The notes: generated by a model from the letters alone, not told the origin. A DNA stretch of 5,303 nucleotides from Candidatus Thorarchaeota archaeon (GCA_018238825.1 JABCSP010000178.1:1-5303); one strand, 5' to 3'; counted from the stretch's first letter, positions 1 to 5,303 are shown. Translations and numbers: made by a program.

Positions 1-79
1 AACTGTCACGATGGTCACTTCCAGTTCGGAAATGAATATTCAACATGACTCTATTTGATTCTTCTGCTAAGTCATTTTC
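1..79. other. Left flank, no assignable gene
   Basis: This stretch lies downstream of the preA stop codon and is cut by the window edge. Plus frame 1 is open from base 1 to a TGA at 46-48 and plus frame 2 is open to a TGA at 56-58, so either could be the tail of a gene entering from the left. On the minus strand an ATG at 46-44 opens 15 codons running off the edge, with no clear Shine-Dalgarno before it. Nothing is long enough to identify. I see no clear poly-T terminator for preA here. Confidence 0.3.
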
Positions 80-1294
80 TCATTTGATGTGTACGAATTC
101 TACAGCATCGTAATCACAAACGATTGCACAGAGACCACAGCCATCACATTTGTCGTTCTTGACAACTGCTTTTTTATCTCTCATCTGAATTGCTACAAAT
201 CCCCCATCGGCACAAGCAATAACACATTCTTTGCATCCCGTGCATTTTTCAGCTATAATTCGTGCAACTACAGGTGGAAGTTTAGTTAGCGCGGTCCAAC
301 TAGTTATCTTTGGAAGTGCTTTTCCAATCATTGAATCAAGTGATTCGTAACCTTTTCGCTCCATAAACTCTGTTAGACCACTGGTCATGTCTTTAATGAT
401 TGAAAATCCGTGCCACATGACAGCAGTACAAACCTGTAAGGTTCTGGCTCCCACCATCAGATATTCTATTGCACTAGACCAGTTCTCAATTCCTCCGATG
501 CCTGAAATTGGAATATTCGGATGTGCTTTTGCAATCTGGGATACAAATCGAAGTCCCAGCGGCTTAACCGCCGGTCCGCAGAATCCACCATAGGTGCTCA
601 TCTGCTCGGTGTTATCCATTCCATAAGCAATAGGTAAGGGAGTTGCAGTTTCAATATCAATACCAATCAGAGACTCCACTGTATTGATGGCAGAAATGGC
701 ATCAGCTCCTCCTTTGACAGCAGCATTTGCAATGGGAACAATGTCTGTGACATTAGGAGTTAGCTTTACGAGCAGTGGCAAATCAGTTCCTTTCCTAGCT
801 GCTCGTGTTACTTGTTCAACTAAGGTCGGGTCTTGTCCGATGAATGCCCCCATGTGTTTTTCCGGTGAACCATGAGGACAGGACACATTGATTTCAATAG
901 CATCGGCCCCTGTCCGGGACATAGTTTCTGCTAGAGCGGTCCATCCCTCCGGTTCTATTCCACTCATTATACTTGCAATGAAGATAAAGTCCTCTGGGGC
1001 TTCTTGCTTGATTTTTGGAATCCAATCCTCAGTCCACGTTGTAAGAGGTTTGCGGGAGAGTAGCTCGATATTGTTCATACCGATTGCCTTTCCATTCTTA
1101 CGGAGGACTCCTAACCTAGTTCTCGGATCGACTGTAGGTTCCTCTGTAACAGTCTTCATGACCGCACCTCCCCACCCAAGTTTAGCTGCTCGTATAATAT
1201 GACGAGCATCCATTGTCGGAGGAGCGGAGGATAGTATGAAAGGATTCTTGAAAGTGAGTCCAGCAAACTCTACAGAAAGGCGATTATTCGACAT
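80..1294 (-). CDS. preA: Dihydropyrimidine dehydrogenase, PreA-type catalytic subunit
   Basis: This 404-residue protein likely reduces uracil and thymine to their 5,6-dihydro forms in the cytoplasm, the first step of reductive pyrimidine breakdown. Residues 1-330 form a dihydroorotate-dehydrogenase-like FMN barrel. By-eye alignment to mammalian DPD places its key residues as follows: Lys47 in MKT, Asn75 in MNNIE, the NVSCPHG loop with Asn136, Ser138 and the catalytic Cys139, Lys177 in VKLTPN, Asn204-Thr205 in AINTV, and the phosphate-binding GIGGI at 266-270. Residues 347-404 are a two-cluster 4Fe-4S ferredoxin domain with Cys351/354/357/361 and Cys383/386/389/393. The length fits PreA (about 410). 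The ATG at 1294 is the most upstream possible start, because an in-frame TAA lies one codon before it. A GGAG sits about 12 nt upstream, a long spacing. PreT, the NAD(P)H-oxidising partner known from E. coli, is not in this window. Family assignment is firm; the direction and the electron donor are inferred. Confidence 0.92.
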   Translation of the reverse strand: MSNNRLSVEFAGLTFKNPFILSSAPPTMDARHIIRAAKLGWGGAVMKTVTEEPTVDPRTRLGVLRKNGKAIGMNNIELLSRKPLTTWTEDWIPKIKQEAPEDFIFIASIMSGIEPEGWTALAETMSRTGADAIEINVSCPHGSPEKHMGAFIGQDPTLVEQVTRAARKGTDLPLLVKLTPNVTDIVPIANAAVKGGADAISAINTVESLIGIDIETATPLPIAYGMDNTEQMSTYGGFCGPAVKPLGLRFVSQIAKAHPNIPISGIGGIENWSSAIEYLMVGARTLQVCTAVMWHGFSIIKDMTSGLTEFMERKGYESLDSMIGKALPKITSWTALTKLPPVVARIIAEKCTGCKECVIACADGGFVAIQMRDKKAVVKNDKCDGCGLCAIVCDYDAVEFVHIK

Positions 1295-1394
1295 GGCTTA
1301 TCGATTCTCCATCTCAGAGGTATATTGCATTCCTCCATTAAGTCTTTAGGGGAATGATTTCATGTTCTTGATGCTTCATGAATAAGGTGGTACT
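1295..1394. promoter_or_regulatory. Divergent promoter region between preA and the aminotransferase gene
   Basis: This 100-bp gap separates two start codons facing away from each other, so it must carry both promoters unless one is supplied from outside. Near its centre two weak TATA-like boxes lie back to back: CTTAATGG for preA (minus strand, 1342-1335) and TCTTTAGG for the aminotransferase (1343-1350). Each would place transcription starts roughly 20 nt before its start codon. An interrupted palindrome encloses both, with arms ATTCC (1329-1333) and GGAAT (1351-1355). A second alternative for preA is AATATACC on the minus strand, at about 1327-1320. The boxes are degenerate, so the exact promoter positions are inference. 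Confidence 0.4.
1384..1390 (+). promoter_or_regulatory. Ribosome binding site of the aminotransferase gene
   Basis: AAGGTGG lies 4 nt before the ATG at 1395. AGGTG is complementary to the conserved CACCT at the 3' end of 16S rRNA, and this supports the ATG as the true start. Confidence 0.65.
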
Positions 1395-2726
1395 ATGACA
1401 GACGATTTGGTCCCTGAAGATTTGAGGAAAGAATACACAAGAGAAGAGATATTGGAACTTGAAAAGAAGTTCCTTGCTCCTGCTGTAGGACATTATTACC
1501 AAGATCCAGTCCTCTTTGTAAACGGTGAGGGTGCAGTTCTTGAAGATAGTTCAGGAAAAAAGTACATCGATTTATTCGCAGGAATTTGTACAACAATTAC
1601 GGGTTATAATCATCCAAAGTATGTTTCCACAATCAAGTGGCAGGCTGAACGTCTAGTATACACTAGCTCTCTCTATGCAACAATCCCATACGCTGTGCTT
1701 GTGAAGCGCCTTGCTGGGATTGCACCAAAAGGTTTGACTCGTTCATTCATAGTTAATAGTGGGTCCGAAGCAGTTGAAGCGGCACTTTTCATGGCTAGAA
1801 AATTCACTGGTAATCCATACATAGTTGCTTGTCAACGAGCATATCACGGAAGAACCACCCTTGCGAGAGAGCTCTCTAGTGCAGGATGGCGAACTGTACC
1901 TGAAGCTCATCCATCAGGTGTTCGATTTACACCATTCGGTTACTGCTATAGATGTCCCTTTGGCAAGGAACATCCTGGTTGCGATATGGAATGTGCTCGA
2001 TACCTTCGAGAAGTAATTCGAACCCAGACCAACAATGCTATTGCTGCCTTCATCGCTGAGCCAATTCAAGGAGTTGGAGGTATTGTTCAACCACCAGCTG
2101 AATACTTCAAAATAGTGCACGAAATCGTGAAAGAATATGGTGGATTGTACATCTCTGATGAAGTTCAAACTGGATTTGGTCGCACTGGTGACAAATGGTG
2201 GGGAATTCAACATAGTGGTGTAGAACCCGATATCATAACTCTAGCAAAGGGATTTGGAAGTGGGATACCAATTGGTGGTTTTGTCACTCGTCCCGAATTA
2301 GCAGAAGATTATTCGGTTGCTGATGGATTTGCTACCTTTGGAGGTAATCCTCTTTCATGTGCAGCTGCTGTAGCTGTAATTGACATCATTCAAGAGAGCA
2401 ACTACCTAGAGAGGGCATCAAAACTTGGAAATGAGCTGAAGAAGAAACTTCAGGCTCTTCAAGAAGATCACAAGATTGTAGGTGATGTTCGAGGTCAAGG
2501 AATGATGTTGGGAATTGAACTGGTGAGAGACAGAGAAACAAAAGAACCTGCAATTCAGGAGATGCTGCAGATCATGGAATACTGTCGTGAGAAGGGCTTA
2601 CTTATTGGTAAAGGCGGTCTAGATAACAATGTTATTCGACTCCAACCACCTTTAGAACTCACTAGTGAGCAAATAGATGAAGCCTGTTCTATTCTCGGTG
2701 ATGCCTTCTCAAAAGTCGAGAAATAA
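1395..2726 (+). CDS. Class III PLP aminotransferase, likely beta-alanine / 3-aminoisobutyrate transaminase (AGXT2-like)
   Basis: This 443-residue fold-type I PLP enzyme most likely moves the amino group of beta-alanine or 3-aminoisobutyrate onto pyruvate or another oxo acid. The products would be malonate semialdehyde or its methyl homologue. Visible landmarks are the phosphate-binding NSGSEA (121-126), the ring-stacking YHG (150-152), Glu222 in AEPIQG, Asp255 in SDEVQTGFGR, Schiff-base Lys285 in LAKGFGSG, Thr314 before FGGNP (315-319), and Arg415 in VIRLQPP for the substrate carboxylate. The C-terminal half resembles mammalian AGXT2 closely (GDVRGQGMMLGIEL and neighbours). An insertion-like segment at 184-200 carries four cysteines (see findings). 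Length and start (ATG with AAGGTGG before it) are normal for the family. Substrate choice cannot be read from motifs alone: GABA, ornithine-type or alanine-glyoxylate activity is possible. The pyrimidine-breakdown neighbours make the beta-amino acid role the best inference. Confidence 0.9.
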   Translation: MTDDLVPEDLRKEYTREEILELEKKFLAPAVGHYYQDPVLFVNGEGAVLEDSSGKKYIDLFAGICTTITGYNHPKYVSTIKWQAERLVYTSSLYATIPYAVLVKRLAGIAPKGLTRSFIVNSGSEAVEAALFMARKFTGNPYIVACQRAYHGRTTLARELSSAGWRTVPEAHPSGVRFTPFGYCYRCPFGKEHPGCDMECARYLREVIRTQTNNAIAAFIAEPIQGVGGIVQPPAEYFKIVHEIVKEYGGLYISDEVQTGFGRTGDKWWGIQHSGVEPDIITLAKGFGSGIPIGGFVTRPELAEDYSVADGFATFGGNPLSCAAAVAVIDIIQESNYLERASKLGNELKKKLQALQEDHKIVGDVRGQGMMLGIELVRDRETKEPAIQEMLQIMEYCREKGLLIGKGGLDNNVIRLQPPLELTSEQIDEACSILGDAFSKVEK

Positions 2727-2729
2727 TCC
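2727..2729. other. 3-bp convergent junction
   Basis: Only TCC separates the TAA of the aminotransferase gene (2724-2726) from the TAA of the minus-strand beta-ureidopropionase gene (2732-2730). There is no room for a separate terminator, so each transcript must end inside or beyond the opposing coding region. Confidence 0.9.
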
Positions 2730-3599
2730 TTAGATATCCGTCAGACTACCATAGCTATCTGGACGGCGGTCTCTGTAGAACTGCCAGACATTCCGAACCT
2801 CACGGATCATATCCAGGTCAACATCTGCAACTACAAGCTCTTCTTGATCTCGAGACCCTTTGACAAGCATCTGACCTCGTGGATCTACAACATATGAGCT
2901 TCCGTAGAATTGACCTGTTTTCCATGGCTCCTCGCCCACTCTGTTAATAGCAGCGACAAAGTACCCATTAGCAACTGCATGAGCTGGCTGCTCGATACTC
3001 CAAAGATGCTCTGAAAGCCCCGCTACCGTTGCTGATGGATTGAATACGATTTCTGCACCATTCAATCCAAGTGCCCTTGCTCCCTCAGGAAAGTGACGAT
3101 CATAACAGATGTACACTCCTATTTTTCCAACTGCGGTTTCAAAGACAGGATAACCAAGATTACCTGGACGGAAATAGAATTTCTCCCAGAATCCTGGGTC
3201 CAAATGAGGGATGTGCATTTTTCTAAACTTACCAAGATAGGTACCATCTGAATCGATAACCGCAGCAGTGTTGTAGTAGACTCCTGGTACCTTGTCCTCT
3301 TCATACATTGGGACAATTAGGACCAAGTTGTTCTTCTTGGCTAGTTTCTGCATGCGTTCAGTAAGAGGGCCTGGAATTGGTTGTGTATACTTGTACCATT
3401 TTCGATCTTGTTCAGCACAGAAGTAGGGTCCATAAAACAACTCTTGGAAACACAGAATCTGAACTTCCTGCTGTTTTGCTTTTGCTGCAAATTCTTCATG
3501 TTTCTGTATCATCTTCTCGATGCCTTCAGCAATGGCATCGTCACTTGAAACATCATATTCCCACTTAGCCTGTACAAGTCCCACACGTACGTTTCTCAC
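2730..3599 (-). CDS. Beta-ureidopropionase (N-carbamoyl-beta-alanine amidohydrolase), nitrilase superfamily
   Basis: The product likely hydrolyses N-carbamoyl-beta-alanine (or N-carbamoyl-3-aminoisobutyrate) to the beta-amino acid, CO2 and ammonia. From the GTG start it has 289 residues, about the size of a single nitrilase domain without the long N-terminal extension of mammalian UPB1. The Glu-Lys-Cys triad is complete: Glu53 in CFQEL, Lys127 in KFRKMHIP, and Cys165 in YICYDRHFP. The stretches GNLGYPVFET, NGAEIVFNPSAT and FYGSSYV closely follow UPB1, which favours this activity over plain amidase. N-carbamoylputrescine amidase is the main alternative. The open frame extends upstream to an ATG at 3644. 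I chose GTG 3599 because AGGAGAG sits 6 nt before it, the family's conserved beginning (RNVRVGLVQ) starts right there, and the ATG has no Shine-Dalgarno. The gene stands alone on its strand, divergent from the dihydropyrimidinase gene and convergent with the aminotransferase gene. Confidence 0.9.
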   Translation of the reverse strand: MRNVRVGLVQAKWEYDVSSDDAIAEGIEKMIQKHEEFAAKAKQQEVQILCFQELFYGPYFCAEQDRKWYKYTQPIPGPLTERMQKLAKKNNLVLIVPMYEEDKVPGVYYNTAAVIDSDGTYLGKFRKMHIPHLDPGFWEKFYFRPGNLGYPVFETAVGKIGVYICYDRHFPEGARALGLNGAEIVFNPSATVAGLSEHLWSIEQPAHAVANGYFVAAINRVGEEPWKTGQFYGSSYVVDPRGQMLVKGSRDQEELVVADVDLDMIREVRNVWQFYRDRRPDSYGSLTDI

Positions 3600-3605
3600 T
3601 ACTAT

Positions 3606-3612
3606 CTCTCCT
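3606..3612 (-). promoter_or_regulatory. Ribosome binding site deciding the GTG start of beta-ureidopropionase
   Basis: On the minus strand AGGAGAG lies 6 nt upstream of the GTG at 3599-3597. It is the strongest Shine-Dalgarno in the window and sets the start 15 codons inside the longest open frame. Confidence 0.75.
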
Positions 3613-3624
3613 GAACAAAGGAGA
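3607..3624 (-). promoter_or_regulatory. Possible Shine-Dalgarno-sequestering hairpin
   Basis: On the minus strand TCTCCT (3624-3619) pairs perfectly with AGGAGA (3612-3607) across a 6-nt loop TTGTTC. The 3' arm is the Shine-Dalgarno of the beta-ureidopropionase gene. If transcription starts upstream of 3624, the stem could mask the ribosome binding site. The same dyad could instead be a DNA operator, or chance. Confidence 0.4.
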
Positions 3625-3693
3625 TTCAAGACAGGTTTTTTCATCTAATAGGGATTTCCCAAAGCGATTTATGGAAAGAATGCATGTAGTTTT

Positions 3694-3700
3694 GAGAGGA
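3694..3700 (+). promoter_or_regulatory. Ribosome binding site deciding the dihydropyrimidinase start
   Basis: GAGAGGA lies 6 nt before the ATG at 3707. No comparable site precedes the more upstream in-frame ATG at 3671, which also overlaps the best TATA-like box. Confidence 0.65.
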
Positions 3701-3706
3701 CCTTCT

Positions 3707-5098
3707 ATGACAGAGTTAGATCTCATTATCAAGAATGGCAAGGTAGTGACAGCTTCTGATACATATGTAGCAGATGTTGGAGTTCGTGATGGAAAAATCG
3801 ATACAATTGCAACAAATCTAAGCCCTGAAGCTGATACTAAGGTCATTGATGCAAAGGGGAAGTATGTCTTTCCAGGCGGAATTGATGTACACGTGCACCT
3901 GCAGCTTCCTTTCTCAGGTACTATCTCAGCTGATGACTTTGAAAATGGTACAAAGGCTGCTGCGTGTGGCGGAGTTACGACATTAATTGATTTTGCAATA
4001 CAGGCGAAAGGTCACTCAATTATGGATGCAGTTGAGGCTCGAAGAGCTGAAGCAGACCCGAATGTGTGTGTCGATTATGGATTACACGCTGCAATCACAG
4101 ACTGGAATGAAAAGACGCAGGCTGAGATTAAACAGGTCATAGATTACGGAATTCCCACTTTCAAGATGTTCATGATCTACAAGAATGAGGGTTGGATGGC
4201 TGATGATGGCATGCTATTCAGTGCATTAGAGGAAACTGCCAAACATGGGGGTCACATTGGAGTCCACGCAGAAAGTGTGGATGTATTAGACATGCTAATC
4301 GAGAGGTATGCTAAAGAGAAGGAAAAATGGGGTGCTTATGGACACACTCTCTCCCGACCGGACTACACAGAAGAAGAGGCGATACTTCGTGCCCTAAAAT
4401 GGGCAGAGGTCACAGGAGGTCAACTCTACATTGTCCATATGTCCACCGGAGCGGGAGCAGATGCTGTCCATGCCGCTAAGGAGCACGGAGTCAATGTCTA
4501 TGCTGAAACATGTCCTCAGTATTTACTATTGGATGATGAAGTCTTCAAGGGTGAAAATGGACACCTTTACGCCACTTGTCCTCAGGTCAAGAAACCTCAT
4601 GATAGTGAACGATTATGGAAAGGATTACTGAATGGCGATGTTCAGATAGTAGCTACTGATACATGCACTTTTGATACTAAACAGAAAGCTGCATGGAATG
4701 GTGACTTCAGAAAGATTCCCTTTGGAATGCCTGGTGTTGAAACCATGGTCCCTCTGATGTATACTGAGGGTGTTGGAAAGCGTGGTTTCACAGTAAATCA
4801 CTTGGTTTCCCTTGTTAGCACCAATCCTGCCAAATTATTTGGTATGTATCCCAAGAAGGGAACTATTGCCATAGGAAGTGACGCTGATATTGTTGTCTTT
4901 GATCCAGAGAAGAAGATAACATTGAAAGCTGAAAATCTACAGACAAATTGTGATTGGAGTCCCTTTGAAGGTTGGAAACTCGTGGGTTATCCAGCAGTAA
5001 CGATTTCAAAGGGTGAAATAGTGGCAGAAGATGGAAAGTTCGTCGGTAAGGTCGGACATGGAGAATTTCTCAAGCGAGCACCTTATGGGAAACTCTGA
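3707..5098 (+). CDS. hydA: Dihydropyrimidinase (hydantoinase family)
   Basis: This cytoplasmic cyclic amidohydrolase likely opens dihydrouracil or dihydrothymine to the N-carbamoyl-beta-amino acid, the step between PreA and beta-ureidopropionase. From ATG 3707 it has 463 residues, normal for the family. The binuclear metal site is complete: His62 and His64 in GGIDVHVHL, the carboxylated-lysine candidate Lys153 in TFKMFM, His187 in GVHAES, His244 in YIVHMST, and Asp318 in ATDTC. Tyr158 matches the substrate-gating tyrosine of the usual FMAYK. The segment DTCTFDTKQKA resembles mammalian DPYS (DNCTFNTCQKA), favouring dihydropyrimidinase over dihydroorotase or allantoinase. Residues 1-56 and about 385-455 form the split beta-sandwich typical of amidohydrolases. 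The usual PPLR-type loop reads CPQVKK (291-296). An ATG at 3671 would add 12 unconserved residues; I prefer 3707 because MTELDLIIKNGK is the typical family beginning and GAGAGGA lies 6 nt upstream. D-hydantoinase side activity is possible. Confidence 0.92.
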   Translation: MTELDLIIKNGKVVTASDTYVADVGVRDGKIDTIATNLSPEADTKVIDAKGKYVFPGGIDVHVHLQLPFSGTISADDFENGTKAAACGGVTTLIDFAIQAKGHSIMDAVEARRAEADPNVCVDYGLHAAITDWNEKTQAEIKQVIDYGIPTFKMFMIYKNEGWMADDGMLFSALEETAKHGGHIGVHAESVDVLDMLIERYAKEKEKWGAYGHTLSRPDYTEEEAILRALKWAEVTGGQLYIVHMSTGAGADAVHAAKEHGVNVYAETCPQYLLLDDEVFKGENGHLYATCPQVKKPHDSERLWKGLLNGDVQIVATDTCTFDTKQKAAWNGDFRKIPFGMPGVETMVPLMYTEGVGKRGFTVNHLVSLVSTNPAKLFGMYPKKGTIAIGSDADIVVFDPEKKITLKAENLQTNCDWSPFEGWKLVGYPAVTISKGEIVAEDGKFVGKVGHGEFLKRAPYGKL

Positions 5099-5134
5099 GG
5101 AAACTATCCAGTCAACCGTTTCCCGAAACCTAGA

Positions 5135-5160
5135 CATTCCTGGACATTGAGTCCGGGATG
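5135..5160 (+). terminator. Weak hairpin after hydA, possible terminator
   Basis: Arms CATTCCTGGAC (5135-5145) and GTCCGGGATG (5151-5160) pair over about 10 bp, with one bulged T and one T-G wobble, around a 5-nt loop ATTGA. It lies 37 nt past the hydA stop. The following TTGTTCGG is only mildly T-rich, so this is not a classical intrinsic terminator, and archaeal terminators often need only T tracts. Confidence 0.3.
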
Positions 5161-5233
5161 TTGTTCGGATCCAGTTCATACCTGTAGGCTCTTTGTATCA
5201 ACATTCAGGTTCGGAATATGGTCTTGTGGGGAG

Positions 5234-5241
5234 CTTTTAAG
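5234..5241 (+). promoter_or_regulatory. TATA-like box upstream of a possible gene at the right edge
   Basis: CTTTTAAG is the best archaeal TATA-like element in the window. It sits 41 nt before an ATG at 5283, which would allow a start site near 5265 and a leader of about 18 nt. Broken inverted arms CTTGTGGG (5223-5230) and CCCATACAAG (5242-5251) flank it exactly. Confidence 0.4.
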
Positions 5242-5282
5242 CCCATACAAGAATGGTCTTTATTCAACTATTGGTTTCATTG

Positions 5283-5303
5283 ATGTCCAGGTTCGTCCAG
5301 GAT
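5283..5303 (+). CDS. Possible start of a further gene, truncated by the window edge
   Basis: An ATG at 5283 opens seven codons (MSRFVQD) before the sequence ends. Its distance from the TATA-like box at 5234-5241 is right for an archaeal gene, but no Shine-Dalgarno is evident. The reading is too short to identify or to prove that it is coding. Confidence 0.2.

Larger units (their letters stand above)
3600..3706. promoter_or_regulatory. Divergent promoter region between the beta-ureidopropionase and dihydropyrimidinase genes
   Basis: With corrected starts this gap is 107 bp, close to the 100 bp of the other divergent pair. For the plus-strand gene the best TATA-like box is GATTTATGG (3666-3674). 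For the minus-strand gene CTATTAGATG (3651-3642) or CATAAATC (3673-3666) could serve. A short dyad GGGATTTCCC (3651-3660) lies between them. The boxes are weak, so the exact promoters are inferred. Confidence 0.4.
5099..5282. other. Intergenic region after hydA
   Basis: No convincing gene is seen on either strand across these 184 bp, only a few very short minus-strand frames. The region holds a weak hairpin at 5135-5160 and a TATA-like box at 5234-5241, listed separately. No tRNA or other RNA gene is recognisable. Confidence 0.5.

Noticed and set aside
828..850. Apparent loss of the DPD catalytic cysteine in PreA, from aligning it to the MGxxxGQDP segment where this protein has Ile152.
   Set aside because: The catalytic cysteine of DPD follows the Asn and Ser of the NxSCPHG loop (Asn668, Ser670, Cys671 in pig). 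That cysteine is present here as Cys139, so the active site is intact.
89..1202. Several plus-strand open frames of 60-104 codons across the preA region.
   Set aside because: They lie antisense to a clearly conserved protein, lack family motifs and ribosome binding sites, and look like by-products of its codon use.
1914..2213. A 99-codon minus-strand frame inside the aminotransferase gene.
   Set aside because: It is antisense to the region encoding the conserved class III motifs, has no recognisable domain, and is best explained as a shadow.
3565..3846. A 93-codon minus-strand frame spanning the beta-ureidopropionase/hydA promoter region.
   Set aside because: It overlaps the start of hydA in antisense and the promoter region, with no protein family resemblance.
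4661..4675. Dihydropyrimidinase has DTC where many hydantoinases have DHC, suggesting a lost metal-site residue.
   Set aside because: The metal ligand is the aspartate (Asp318), which is kept. Mammalian dihydropyrimidinase has DNC at this place, so the histidine is not essential.
5118..5129. GTTTCCCGAAAC as a terminator stem or operator.
   Set aside because: It is only a 4-5 bp arm with a 2-4 nt loop and no following T tract, easily explained by chance.

Overview
The window holds four intact genes that together make up the reductive route for breaking down pyrimidines (uracil/thymine). They are a PreA-type dihydropyrimidine dehydrogenase (minus), an AGXT2-like class III aminotransferase (plus), a nitrilase-superfamily beta-ureidopropionase (minus) and a dihydropyrimidinase (plus). 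The inferred flow is uracil -> dihydrouracil -> N-carbamoyl-beta-alanine -> beta-alanine + CO2 + NH3 -> malonate semialdehyde, with the thymine equivalents running in parallel. The assignments rest on near-complete sets of catalytic and cofactor residues. The pathway is inferred from the four genes occurring side by side.

Organism: the DNA is moderately AT-rich, and Shine-Dalgarno sequences precede at least three genes. Several TTTA-type boxes at plausible distances look like archaeal TATA elements rather than bacterial -35/-10 pairs. The aminotransferase and beta-ureidopropionase resemble their eukaryotic counterparts (AGXT2, UPB1) over long stretches. This suggests an archaeon, possibly of the Asgard type, but the taxonomic call is low-confidence and made without any search.

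Layout: 1-79 is a flank with no assignable gene. preA lies on minus (80-1294). A 100-bp divergent region (1295-1394) separates it from the plus-strand aminotransferase (1395-2726). That gene converges on the minus-strand beta-ureidopropionase (2730-3599 after start correction) with only 3 bp between the stop codons. A 107-bp divergent region (3600-3706) leads to the plus-strand dihydropyrimidinase (3707-5098 after start correction). The last 205 bp hold a weak hairpin, a good TATA-like box and possibly the first codons of another gene.

The notable points are regulatory and architectural. One linear pathway is encoded by four single genes in strictly alternating orientation (- + - +), served by two divergent promoter regions of about 100 bp. 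The two plus-strand genes share a promoter-proximal motif, and the Shine-Dalgarno of the beta-ureidopropionase can be folded into a perfect 6-bp stem. No PreT-type partner for PreA is present in the window. I see no mobile element, CRISPR array, RNA gene or defence-like system.
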